Below, piece after piece: positions 1-7,737 of a stretch of DNA of 36,167 nucleotides. This DNA is from Dyella sp. ASV24 (GTDB lineage: Bacteria > Pseudomonadota > Gammaproteobacteria > Xanthomonadales > Rhodanobacteraceae). Where the stretch lies: positions 1 to 36,167 of the forward strand of contig NZ_JAELTQ010000037.1 of the NCBI RefSeq assembly GCF_016428905.1, written 5' to 3'. Position numbers and translations under genes: made by a program. A model generated the notes under the pieces. That model ran no database searches, had not been told where the DNA came from, and worked only from the letters and a program-made list of their open reading frames with translations. Every line of letters begins with the position of its first letter. The stretch's first letter is position 1.

Positions 1-367
1 CCCGTATGAGGCGGCGGGCGGGTGGAGATAAGGCCCGCAGGGGAATCGGCAGGGATGCCGATTCCTTTTCGCCGGGGCAGGAGCCCCGTCGAAAAGCCCG
101 GAACCCGACCGCGTACCTATCGGGCTTTAGCCCGATAGGCGCCTCATCCGGGGGGCCCTTTCTTTGGGTTACTTTTCTTTGGGCAAGCAAAGAAAAGTGA
201 CTCGGCCTCCGGCAGGAGGTCGAAACGCCCGCTGCGTAAGCGGCCAGGTCACGATCACGCGACAACCAAGCGATACCGCTACTGGATCCCGGCCTGCGCC
301 GGGATGACGGCCAAAGATGAAGCAATAAGGCGAGCACCCACCCCTCTCTCCAAAAGGGAGAGGGAGC
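1..367 (+). repeat. Composite repeat element, copy A (right part only)
   Basis: This is the right half of the dispersed element that recurs at 11220-12320, 24480-25407, 31994-32927 and from 35447. It is cut by the window start. In order it holds a GGAATCGGCA/TGCCGATTCC hairpin (about 49-72), a CGGGGC/GCCCCG hairpin, a perfect 11-bp stem CCTATCGGGCT/AGCCCGATAGG (116-139), the long hairpin with arms ACTTTTCTTTG and CAAAGAAAAGT (about 171-200), the CCTCC-ggca-GGAGG hairpin (206-219), a REP-like ATCCCGGC/GCCGGGAT module (about 285-305) and a terminal GGGAGAGGGAG-type end. The 11-bp stem is complete only in this copy; others keep only GGGC/GCCC there. ORFs across it encode strings such as FLWVTFLWASKEK, which are translations of the hairpins and not proteins. 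Confidence 0.9.
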
Positions 368-641
368 AGAAATGCAGCACCCCGCTCTTACCCCATCGCC
401 TCGCCACGCCTAAGAACACCCCCACCAAACCGCGCTGCATCGCAACATCAACAAACACCCCAACCTCCCCAAACCCCGTCAACCAAAGAACCAAACAACC
501 AAAACCTCCAACCGCACCCGCACAAACCGTTACAACCGCACCCATCGCTCGACATCCCCGCCACTCTGGTGCATACGTATTCACTTCAATGAACCGGCGC
601 AGCCATCGCAGAATCGCCGGACTCTGAATTGGGGAGAGGCA
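368..641. other. A/C-rich non-coding flank and upstream region of the MFS gene
   Basis: No gene is supported here. On the + strand, 421-540 is about 85 percent A+C (18 of 120 bases are G or T by my count), quite unlike the rest of the window. This bias fades toward 600. A palindrome-like site TGcATACGTATtCA lies at 570-583 and could be an operator for the sugar transporter that follows. A Shine-Dalgarno GGGGAGAGG lies just before the ATG at 642. A minus-strand ORF through this stretch looks membrane-like only because G/T-rich codons encode Val, Gly, Leu, Phe and Cys. Confidence 0.6.
570..583. promoter_or_regulatory. Candidate operator, TGnATACGTATnCA palindrome
   Basis: The 8-bp core ATACGTAT is a perfect palindrome. 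With one mismatched pair it extends to 14 bp. It lies about 60 bp before the start of the sugar transporter, a usual place for a LacI-type or similar repressor site. No regulator gene is adjacent and no clear promoter hexamers could be assigned, so this is weak. Confidence 0.25.
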
Positions 642-2081
642 ATGAATTTGAATTCCACACCGGCGTCGAAGAACGCCGTTGATGACCTTGGGCAGCACGC
701 CACCGCGCGTGTCGTGCTCATCGCCGCCGCAGCAGCGCTAGGCGGTTTCCTGTTCGGTTTCGATACCGCCGTGATCAACGGTGCAGTCGATGCCGTGCGC
801 GGCAATTTCGGACTGGATGCGGCCCGCATCGGTTTCGCGGTGTCATGCGCACTGCTCGGCTCAGCAGCCGGTGCCTGGTATGCAGGCCCGCTAGCGGATC
901 GCGTGGGCCGTGTCCGTGCCATGCAGGTGGCCGCTCTGTTCCTCGCGTTGAGCGCGCTTGGTTCGGGCCTCGTCACTGGCGTGGGCAGCCTGGTTTTCTG
1001 GCGTCTCGTGGGTGGCATCGGCGTGGGCGTGGCGTCGGTGATCGCGCCGACCTACATCGCGGAGATCTCGCCGGCCGCTGTGCGCGGTCGACTGGGCTCA
1101 CTGCAGCAGCTCGCCATTGTGCTCGGTATTTTCGCTGCGCTGCTCAGCGATGCGTGGCTCGCAAGCACAGCCGGCGGCGCCGCGGAGAAGCTGTGGTTTG
1201 GCCTCGCCGCGTGGCGCTGGATGTTCCTCGTCGCCGTGGTACCCGCACTGATCTACGGCTCGCTGGTGCTGGGCGTGCCGGAGTCGCCGCGCCATCTGGT
1301 TGCCAAAGGTCGCCTCGCCGAAGCAAAGGACGTGCTGCGCCAGGTGCTGGACATGCACAGCGACACCGCACTGGACGCCAAGGTGAAGGACATCCAGGAC
1401 AGTCTGCATTCGGAGTACCGCCCTACGCTGAAAGATCTGCGCGGCCCGCGCCTGGGCCTGCTGCCCGTGGTGTGGATCGGCATTCTGCTGTCGGTGTTCC
1501 AGCAGTTCGTAGGCATCAACGTCATCTTTTATTACTCGTCCACGCTATGGCACTCCGTCGGCTTCAGCGAGAGCGATTCGTTCTCCATCACGGTCGCCAC
1601 CTCGGTGGTGAACGTACTGGTGACGCTGGTTGCCATCGCATTGGTGGATCGCATCGGCCGCAAGCCGCTGCTGGTGATCGGCTCGGCCGGCATGACCATC
1701 ACACTGGGCGCGATGGCGTGGTGTTTCTCGCAGGCTACCGGCAGCGGTGCCAACCTCAGCCTGCCGGCACCGTGGAATATGGTCGCGCTGGTCGCCGCCA
1801 ATGCCTATGTAGTGTTCTTTGGGCTGAGCTGGGGACCGATGGTGTGGGTGCTGCTGGGCGAGATGTTCCCCAACCGCATCCGTGCCATCGCACTGGCCGT
1901 TGCCGCCGCGGCGCAGTGGCTGGCTAACTTCGTGATCACCAGCACCTTCCCGGCGCTGTCCGAAGTGGGCCTGTCTTTTGCCTACGGTCTGTACGCCGCG
2001 TTCGCGCTGATCTCGCTGGTCTTCGTGCTGAAGGCGGTGCGCGAGACCAAGGGGATGGAGCTGGAGCAGATGCAGGGCTGA
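642..2081 (+). CDS. Sugar porter family MFS transporter
   Basis: 479-residue inner-membrane secondary transporter of the sugar porter family (GalP/XylE/AraE-like), likely a sugar:proton symporter. The family signatures are all present: GGFLFGFDTAVINGA at about 34-48 in TM1, DRVGR at 86-90 between TM2 and TM3, RGRLGS at about 148-153, PESPRHL at 213-219 after TM6, QQFVGINVIFYYS at about 287-299 in TM7 (sugar-binding segment), DRIGRKP at 336-342, and ETKG near the C-terminus. Length is normal for the family. The ATG follows GGGGAGAGG closely. It stands alone: repeat A lies upstream and a strong terminator follows. The sugar cannot be told from sequence; glucose, galactose or xylose are all possible. 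Family assignment is firm, substrate unknown. Confidence 0.93.
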   Translation: MNLNSTPASKNAVDDLGQHATARVVLIAAAAALGGFLFGFDTAVINGAVDAVRGNFGLDAARIGFAVSCALLGSAAGAWYAGPLADRVGRVRAMQVAALFLALSALGSGLVTGVGSLVFWRLVGGIGVGVASVIAPTYIAEISPAAVRGRLGSLQQLAIVLGIFAALLSDAWLASTAGGAAEKLWFGLAAWRWMFLVAVVPALIYGSLVLGVPESPRHLVAKGRLAEAKDVLRQVLDMHSDTALDAKVKDIQDSLHSEYRPTLKDLRGPRLGLLPVVWIGILLSVFQQFVGINVIFYYSSTLWHSVGFSESDSFSITVATSVVNVLVTLVAIALVDRIGRKPLLVIGSAGMTITLGAMAWCFSQATGSGANLSLPAPWNMVALVAANAYVVFFGLSWGPMVWVLLGEMFPNRIRAIALAVAAAAQWLANFVITSTFPALSEVGLSFAYGLYAAFALISLVFVLKAVRETKGMELEQMQG

Positions 2082-2103
2082 TCTGCTCGGCGCTGTAGAA
2101 GCG

Positions 2104-2134
2104 AAAAAGGGCGCGTTTGACACGCGCCCTTTTT
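2104..2134 (+). terminator. Rho-independent terminator after the MFS gene
   Basis: A perfect 13-bp stem, AAAAAGGGCGCGT (2104-2116) and ACGCGCCCTTTTT (2122-2134), closes a 5-base loop and ends in a T run. It begins 23 bases after the MFS stop codon. The A run opposite the T run means it could also act on the other strand. Confidence 0.92.
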
Positions 2135-2149
2135 CGGCGTAGATATTTA

Positions 2150-2176
2150 ACTAATACTTTAATTGCTTAAAAGCTA
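2150..2176. promoter_or_regulatory. AT-rich promoter/operator candidate at the ArsR start
   Basis: This short AT-rich stretch between the terminator and the ArsR gene contains the imperfect inverted repeat ATTGCTTaaAAGCtAAT, which ends at the start codon. No good Shine-Dalgarno precedes the ATG. Small ArsR-family repressors often bind their own promoter, so autoregulation here is plausible but inferred. A leaderless or short-leader transcript is possible. Confidence 0.35.
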
Positions 2177-2494
2177 ATGGCCGTCGATCAAGTCTTCGAA
2201 GCACTCGCCTCCCGCCCCCGTCGCGAGATCCTGGCCTACCTCTCGGCACAGGAGTTGACGGCCGGCGACATCGCCAGCCGCTTCGATATGACGGCGCCAG
2301 CCATCTCCCGGCATCTGTCCATCCTGGAAGGCGCCGGGCTGGTGAGCAGCGAGCGCCGCGGCCAATACGTGTACTACCGGCTCAACAAGGACAGCCTGGT
2401 GAACACGCTGACCGGCTTCGCTTTCGAAATCTGCCCCACCGCAGGCCCGCTGAAGCGCGAATCGCGCAAGCTGGCTCGCAAGGGCGGCGTGTAG
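2177..2494 (+). CDS. ArsR-family winged-helix transcriptional regulator
   Basis: 105-residue DNA-binding protein of the ArsR/SmtB fold, of the small SdpR-like type. It opens with FEALASRPRREILAYLS, the usual first helix, followed by the helix-turn-helix with ELTAGDIASRFDMTAPAISRHLSILEGAGLV at about 27-57 and the beta wing ERRGQYVYYRLN at about 60-71. I see no cysteine pair of the ELCVCD type, so metal sensing is not suggested. The C-terminal tail is basic. It sits 49 bases before the cupin/DUF2867 gene on the same strand and probably regulates it and itself. Start taken at ATG 2177 although the ribosome site is poor. Confidence 0.88.
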   Translation: MAVDQVFEALASRPRREILAYLSAQELTAGDIASRFDMTAPAISRHLSILEGAGLVSSERRGQYVYYRLNKDSLVNTLTGFAFEICPTAGPLKRESRKLARKGGV

Positions 2495-2543
2495 TGCCGT
2501 AATCACCCGGCGAATGGTGCCGGGTTCGCAAAGGAGCTGCCCG

Positions 2544-3959
2544 ATGTCGTCCCACACCCAAGCCGTCGCCACCTTCCCCAGCGCTCGCCTCTCTTCGCGA
2601 AGCGGCGGGCTGCCCATCGAAGTAACCCTGATCGCGCAATTGGGTCACGGCTCCGGTGACCCACTGGTCGCCAGCGCGGCGGCGCGGCAACGAGCGCACG
2701 CCGGTTTTATCGATGCGATGGACGAGCCCTCGGCCAAGCTGGCCGGTGCGGACTTCGAAAAGGGCGACCCGACCTCGCTCTATAGCTTCACGGTGGAGGC
2801 AAAGGGACACCCCTTCCATCGCCACGCCGGGCACCGCGTATTCACGGCGATATCGGGTAGCGGCGGCGTGCAGCTTCGTTTTTCGGATGCGACGCCAGCG
2901 CAGGTTGCCGACGATCCGACCAGTTTTCTTCGCGGACTGCGCTACGTCGATATCCCACCGGATTGCCTGTTCACGGTGCGCTTCGGTGGCGATACCTGGC
3001 ACCAGTTCGCATCGCTGCGCCCTCGCGCCGGGCATCCCGCGATGTTCGCCCTGTCCTGCCACACCAACGAACTGGGTGGTGATCTTTCCCCGGATATCCA
3101 GCGACAGATCCGCGCGAATGAAGCGACCATTCCCTCGCTGACGGAGTTGCTACCACCCACCGTCCAGCGCCTGCTCGACGATGGCGCGCTTCGCCATGTG
3201 GACGTGCCCACCATGGCCTTGTCGCTCGATGCCCCCGCCGGCTCGCTGCAAAACCTGCTCTGTCGCGTTGCCAGAGGCGTCGCGGGACGACTGCGTGGCG
3301 CATGGGCGCACGTCCGCCGGGCGGGAGGCTTCGCGGCGGAGCGCGGTGGCCGCCATGCGGTGATGCTGCTCGACGAACCGCCAGCCGACTCGCTGCTGCA
3401 GAAGCAGTTGCAGGACCGCCACCATCATCAGGACACCTTCGTGCTCGGCCTCGATCAGGTGGGCATTGAGGGTTTGGGCGCCACCGCGCTGCTGAGTTCC
3501 CTGCTCGATGCCTTCATCGCCAACCCGCCACCCGGCGTGTCCCACCTGATGGCATTCCGGAACGTGCTCGTCAAACCGCTCGGTCTGCGCACCTCGTCGC
3601 TGGGCTGCCCGGTCTCGTCCCTGCTTGGCACGGCAGATGGTCCCAGGTTCTTGAACCGCTATCCCGTCATCGATCAACGAGTGGATGCGGGCGACACCTT
3701 TGCGCAGGTGATTCTGGGCGCGGACGACAAACATCTGCGCTTTCGCTCCTGCGTCGCCGTGCGCATTCGTGGCGCAGGCCGGGTCGAGCTCAGCCTGGGC
3801 ACCCGCGTGCAGTGCACGAACCTGTTTGGGCACCTCTACATGGCCGTCGTTGACCATTTCCACCGCGGCTATGCCAGCCCGATCATGCTGCGGACGGCCA
3901 CCGAGCACGCATTCGCCGCGCATGAGTCGCCGGTAGATGCGATCATGGCGCATGACTGA
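2544..3959 (+). CDS. Two-domain protein: N-terminal cupin-like region and C-terminal DUF2867-like domain
   Basis: 471 residues from the ATG at 2544, preferred over an upstream in-frame start because AAGGAG lies 7 bases before it. Residues about 75-175 read as a cupin-type beta barrel: HPFHRHAGHRVFTAISGSG (89-107) has the HxH metal-ligand pattern (His92, His94), and WHQF (His153) fits the second cupin motif. Residues about 280-457 match the DUF2867 family (DRHHHQDTFVLG, then the conserved FRSCVAVRI and LFGHLYMAVVDHFH strands), whose function is unknown. The protein follows an ArsR regulator, and its last bases overlap the start of dbpA (ATG 3952 before stop 3957-3959), so translation may be coupled. 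No signal peptide is seen. Domain calls are from recalled family patterns; function is not known. Confidence 0.72.
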   Translation: MSSHTQAVATFPSARLSSRSGGLPIEVTLIAQLGHGSGDPLVASAAARQRAHAGFIDAMDEPSAKLAGADFEKGDPTSLYSFTVEAKGHPFHRHAGHRVFTAISGSGGVQLRFSDATPAQVADDPTSFLRGLRYVDIPPDCLFTVRFGGDTWHQFASLRPRAGHPAMFALSCHTNELGGDLSPDIQRQIRANEATIPSLTELLPPTVQRLLDDGALRHVDVPTMALSLDAPAGSLQNLLCRVARGVAGRLRGAWAHVRRAGGFAAERGGRHAVMLLDEPPADSLLQKQLQDRHHHQDTFVLGLDQVGIEGLGATALLSSLLDAFIANPPPGVSHLMAFRNVLVKPLGLRTSSLGCPVSSLLGTADGPRFLNRYPVIDQRVDAGDTFAQVILGADDKHLRFRSCVAVRIRGAGRVELSLGTRVQCTNLFGHLYMAVVDHFHRGYASPIMLRTATEHAFAAHESPVDAIMAHD

Positions 3960-5343
3960 TTTCCGCACGCTCCCGCTTAAACCCGCGCTACTGGCCAGCG
4001 TGGAAACCCTCGGCTATACCGAGATGACCCCGGTGCAGGCTCTGAGCCTGCCGCCCATCCTCGAAGGCCGCGACGTGATAGCGCAGGCGCGCACCGGCAG
4101 CGGCAAGACCGCCGCCTTCGGCCTGGGCCTGTTGCAGCACATCGACGTGGACACCATCCGCCTGCAGGCGCTGGTGCTCTGCCCCACGCGCGAGCTGGCC
4201 GACCAGGTGAGTAAGGCCATCCGCAAGCTGGCGGCCAACATCCCCAACGTGAAGCTGCTGACGCTGTGCGGCGGCATGCCGCTGGGGCCGCAGTTGGCGT
4301 CGCTCACGCACGATCCACACATCGTGGTCGGCACACCTGGCCGCGTGCAGGAGCACCTTAAGCGCGGCAGCCTGCACGGTGGCGGTATCAAGGTGCTGGT
4401 GCTGGACGAAGCTGACCGTATGCTCGACATGGGCTTCAGCGAGGCCATCGACGACATCGTCGGTCGCATCGCCAAGCACCACCAGACGCTGCTGTTCTCG
4501 GCCACTTATGCCGAAGAGATCCGCCAGGTAAGCAAGCGCTTGCAGCGTGAGCCAGTGGACGTGACAGTGGAAGCACCGCACGAAGAATCCACTATCGAGC
4601 AGCGCTTCCACGAAGTGGAGCCGGCGCAGAAGATCGACGCACTCGCACAGTTGCTGGACAAGGGCACGCTCAGCACTGAGCAGACACAGCACGCACTGGT
4701 GTTCTGCAATATGCGCAAGGACGTGGACGCGGTGGCGCAAGAACTCGACCGACGTGGTTTCTCTGCACTGGCCTTGCACGGCGACATGGAACAGCGCGAC
4801 CGCGACGAAGTGCTGGTGCAGTTCGCCAACCGTAGCTGCTGCATTCTGGTGGCCACGGACGTCGCCGCGCGCGGCCTGGACATCGCCTCGCTGCCACTGG
4901 TGGTGAGCTACGACATCGCGCACGATCCGGACACGCACACCCACCGCGTAGGCCGCACGGGGCGCGCGGGCGAGAATGGCCTCGCCATTACGCTGGTCAC
5001 ACCGCGTGAACGTCCCAAAGCCATGAACATCGAAGAGCAGCTCGGTCAGCCATTGCGGTGGCAGCCACTGCGCGTGTCACCGCCGCGCGGCAAGCAGCTC
5101 AATCTGGCACCAATGAAAACCTTGGTGATCGACGCCGGCCGACAGGACAAGCTGCGCCCCGGCGATATCCTCGGTGCGCTTACCGGCGACGCCGGACTCG
5201 ACGGCAAGAACATTGGCAAGATCGACGTGTTCGCCACGCGCGCCTATGTCGCCCTGCAGCGGGATCTTGCGAACAAGGCGCTGGAACGGCTGCGTTCGGG
5301 CAAGATCAAGGGACGCAACTTCCGCGTGCGCGCCCTGCACTAA
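3952..5343 (+). CDS. dbpA: ATP-dependent RNA helicase DbpA
   Basis: 463-residue DEAD-box helicase; the E. coli protein is 457. DbpA binds 23S rRNA hairpin 92 and helps large ribosomal subunit assembly. Motifs in order: Q-motif region TEMTPVQ, motif I ARTGSGKT (46-53), Ia PTRELADQ, Ib TPGR, II DEAD (152-155), III SAT (183-185), V ATDVAARGLDI, VI HRVGRTGRAG. The last 75 or so residues form the DbpA RNA-binding domain (MKTLVIDAGRQDKLRPGDILGAL to GRNFRVRAL), which separates it from other DEAD-box proteins. Start 3952 (MTDFRTLPLK) was chosen because it matches the family N-terminus and overlaps the previous stop; an alternative ATG lies at 3937. The glutaminyl cyclase gene begins 32 bases after the stop. 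Confidence 0.95.
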   Translation: MTDFRTLPLKPALLASVETLGYTEMTPVQALSLPPILEGRDVIAQARTGSGKTAAFGLGLLQHIDVDTIRLQALVLCPTRELADQVSKAIRKLAANIPNVKLLTLCGGMPLGPQLASLTHDPHIVVGTPGRVQEHLKRGSLHGGGIKVLVLDEADRMLDMGFSEAIDDIVGRIAKHHQTLLFSATYAEEIRQVSKRLQREPVDVTVEAPHEESTIEQRFHEVEPAQKIDALAQLLDKGTLSTEQTQHALVFCNMRKDVDAVAQELDRRGFSALALHGDMEQRDRDEVLVQFANRSCCILVATDVAARGLDIASLPLVVSYDIAHDPDTHTHRVGRTGRAGENGLAITLVTPRERPKAMNIEEQLGQPLRWQPLRVSPPRGKQLNLAPMKTLVIDAGRQDKLRPGDILGALTGDAGLDGKNIGKIDVFATRAYVALQRDLANKALERLRSGKIKGRNFRVRALH

Positions 5344-5375
5344 GCTCACACCGTTCAACGGCAAGGAAACTCCAC

Positions 5376-6149
5376 ATGATCCGCTGGCGCTTTCTGGCCA
5401 CCGCATTCTGCGCACTCGCTGCCACTGCTGGCGTCCACGCCGCCACGCCCGTCTACGGCTATCGCGTGGTGAAGGTCTATCCACACGAAACCTCGGCCTA
5501 TACCGAGGGCCTCTTCTACAAAGACGGCTATCTCTACGAGAGTACGGGCGAAGCTGGCGACTCCACCGTGCGTAAAGTGGAGTTGGAGAGCGGCAAGGTC
5601 GTGCAGCGCCACGACCTGCCCTCGCAGTATTTCGGCGAAGGCATCGTCGACTGGGGCTCGCAGATCGTGCAGCTGACCTGGAAGGATCAGCTCGGCTTTG
5701 TCTATGACATGGCCAGTTTCAAGCAGCAGCGCACGTTCAACTATCCCGGCGAAGGCTGGGCGCTGACACGCGATGACAAGCACCTCTACATGAGCGATGG
5801 CTCGGCCGTGCTGCGTGTGCTCGATCCCCACACGCTTACTGCGGTCGGCAGCATCCTGGTCACCGACAACGGCCGGCCGGTGGTCAACCTCAACGAGCTG
5901 GAATGGGTGAAGGGCGAGATCTACGCGAACGTGTGGCTCACCAACCGCATCGCCCGCATCGACCCCGCCACGGGGCACGTCACCGGCTGGATCGACCTGA
6001 CCGGCCTGTTTGACGTCAGCACGCTGCCTGACCCCGGCAATGATGTGCTCAACGGCATTGCCTACGACGCCAAGCGCGACCGCCTGTTTGTCACTGGCAA
6101 GCGCTGGCCGAAGCTGTTCGAGATCACCTTGGTGCCACGCAGCCATTGA
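5376..6149 (+). CDS. Glutaminyl-peptide cyclotransferase, bacterial/plant type
   Basis: 257-residue secreted enzyme that turns N-terminal glutamine into pyroglutamate on peptides and proteins, probably in the periplasm. Residues 1-24 form a signal peptide ending in GVHA. The mature part is the five-bladed propeller of the glutamine cyclotransferase family: YPHETSAYTEGLFY with the conserved TEGL glutamate, GEGWALTRDDKHLYMSDGS, NLNELEWVKGEIYANVWLTNRIARIDPATG and NDVLNGIAYD. The Xanthomonas enzyme is a studied member. The ATG at 5376 has AAGGA upstream. It lies 32 bases after dbpA and could share its transcript, though no functional link is known. Confidence 0.93.
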   Translation: MIRWRFLATAFCALAATAGVHAATPVYGYRVVKVYPHETSAYTEGLFYKDGYLYESTGEAGDSTVRKVELESGKVVQRHDLPSQYFGEGIVDWGSQIVQLTWKDQLGFVYDMASFKQQRTFNYPGEGWALTRDDKHLYMSDGSAVLRVLDPHTLTAVGSILVTDNGRPVVNLNELEWVKGEIYANVWLTNRIARIDPATGHVTGWIDLTGLFDVSTLPDPGNDVLNGIAYDAKRDRLFVTGKRWPKLFEITLVPRSH

Positions 6150-6157
6150 AGCCCGCC

Positions 6158-6179
6158 ACCCCTGCCATTCGGCAGGGGT
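6158..6179 (+). terminator. Hairpin after the glutaminyl cyclase gene
   Basis: A 9-bp stem ACCCCTGCC/GGCAGGGGT with an ATTC loop begins 9 bases after the stop codon. Only two T residues follow the stem, so it is a possible but not classic intrinsic terminator. Confidence 0.55.
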
Positions 6180-6231
6180 TGAGCACTCCGGCCGGGGGTA
6201 AAGTGAGTCGTTACCTTGCCCGGAGCTTTCG

Positions 6232-7614
6232 ATGCGCTACGTTCCCCTGTTGTTGCCGCTGGCACTCAGCCTGGCCGTCTCCACCGCCTACGCGGATGAA
6301 GCTCCGGTACAACCGCGCGCACAACCCTCGCTACTCGCCTTGTCCACGGCACCCAGCGAAGCGGAACTGCATGCGACCATCGCCAAGCTGGTGAGCTTCG
6401 GCACGCGCCACACGCTCTCCGACACCACCTCCGACAAGCGCGGCATCGGCGCCGCACGGCGCTGGGTGAAATCGCAGTTCGAGGCCATCTCCAAGGAATG
6501 CGGCGGCTGCATCGAAGTGGTCACGCCCTCGCAGGTATTCACCGGCAAGCGCATCCCGCAGCCGACGGAAGTGATGGACGTGGTAGCGATCAAGCGCGGC
6601 AAGACCGATCCCAAGCGCGTGATCGTGATGACCGGCCATTTGGATTCGCGTGTCACCGACGTAATGAATGCGAAGTCCGATGCACCGGGCGCGAACGACG
6701 ACGCCTCCGGCGTAGCCGCACTGATGGAGGCTGCGCGCCTGCTCTCCAAGCAGGACAACGACGCCACCCTGGTATTCGCTGCGTTGTCCGGTGAAGAACA
6801 AGGCTTGTACGGCGGCAAGGTGCTGGCGGACTACGCTGTGCAGCAGGGCTGGCAGGTGCAGGCCGACCTCAACAACGACATCGTGGGCAACAGCCACGGC
6901 CAGAACGGCGTGCTGGACAACACCACAGTCCGCATCTTCTCCGAAGGCACCAAGACCAACGAGACCCCGGAGCAAGCGAAATACCGCGCTTATCACGGTG
7001 GTGAGGTGGATTCGCCTTCGCGCAACGTCGCGCGCTACATGGAGCAGATCGGCTCGACCTATCTGCCGGACCTGCGCGTACACATGGTCTACCGCACCGA
7101 CCGCTACAGCCGTGGCGGTGACCAGGTGCCGTTCCTTGAAGCGGGTTATCCCGGCGTGCGCGTCACTGAGGGCCACGAGGATTACACCCGTCAGCACCAG
7201 GATCTGCGCACCGACAAAGGCATCAAATACGGTGACACCATCGATGGCGTCGACTTCCGTTACCTCGCCCGCGTCACCGCGCTCAACACGGTGACCATGG
7301 CCGCACTCAGCCGCGCTCCGGCACCACCGAGCGGCGTAAGCATCGAAGGTGCGCTCGCCACCGACACTACCGTGCACTGGAAGAAGGTGCCGGGCGCCGC
7401 CGGCTACGTGGTGCACTGGCGCGATACCACTGCACCCCAATGGCAATACAGTCGCTCCGTAGGCGATGTGGACCAGGCCGTGATCAAGGACGTAGTGATC
7501 GACGACTGGTTCTTTGGCGTATCGGCCGTCTCCGCCGATGGCTACGAGAGCCCGGTGGTGTTCCCCGGCGATGCGGGCAATTTCGAACGCTCGCCGGCCC
7601 CGAAATCGCCATGA
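6232..7614 (+). CDS. Secreted M28-family zinc metallopeptidase
   Basis: 460-residue exported peptidase. Residues 1-22 are a signal peptide (MRYVPLLLPLALSLAVSTAYA). The M28 di-zinc site is complete: His136 in TGHLDSR, Asp156 in ANDDASG, general base Glu188 and ligand Glu189 in SGEEQG, Asp216 in NNDIVGN and His315 in EGHEDY. These fix it as an M28 enzyme, most likely an aminopeptidase. Residues about 360-455 resemble a fibronectin type III-like beta domain (VHWKKVPGAAGYVVHWRDT). Preceded by a GGAG ribosome site. It lies alone between a hairpin at 6158-6179 and a new promoter region before the DUF2167 gene. Substrate range is unknown. Confidence 0.93.
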   Translation: MRYVPLLLPLALSLAVSTAYADEAPVQPRAQPSLLALSTAPSEAELHATIAKLVSFGTRHTLSDTTSDKRGIGAARRWVKSQFEAISKECGGCIEVVTPSQVFTGKRIPQPTEVMDVVAIKRGKTDPKRVIVMTGHLDSRVTDVMNAKSDAPGANDDASGVAALMEAARLLSKQDNDATLVFAALSGEEQGLYGGKVLADYAVQQGWQVQADLNNDIVGNSHGQNGVLDNTTVRIFSEGTKTNETPEQAKYRAYHGGEVDSPSRNVARYMEQIGSTYLPDLRVHMVYRTDRYSRGGDQVPFLEAGYPGVRVTEGHEDYTRQHQDLRTDKGIKYGDTIDGVDFRYLARVTALNTVTMAALSRAPAPPSGVSIEGALATDTTVHWKKVPGAAGYVVHWRDTTAPQWQYSRSVGDVDQAVIKDVVIDDWFFGVSAVSADGYESPVVFPGDAGNFERSPAPKSP

Positions 7615-7737
7615 TGTGTGCCTATTCCAGGGCAACGGATAGCCTTAGGCGCTAAAATCCCTGCGCCGCTGCATCCTAGGAAACAGTGGCCGCATCGATA
7701 GGGATGCGTATCAACGGACGATACCAAGGGAATTTCC

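Noticed and set aside
279-698. Minus-strand ORF resembling a membrane protein upstream of the MFS gene
   Set aside because: The apparent hydrophobicity comes from DNA about 85 percent G+T on that strand; no ribosome site, and both ends lie in repeat or MFS sequence.
3150-3968. 272-codon minus-strand frame opposite the cupin/DUF2867 gene
   Set aside because: No ribosome site, no domain, and the + strand frame has a ribosome site and coupled downstream gene.
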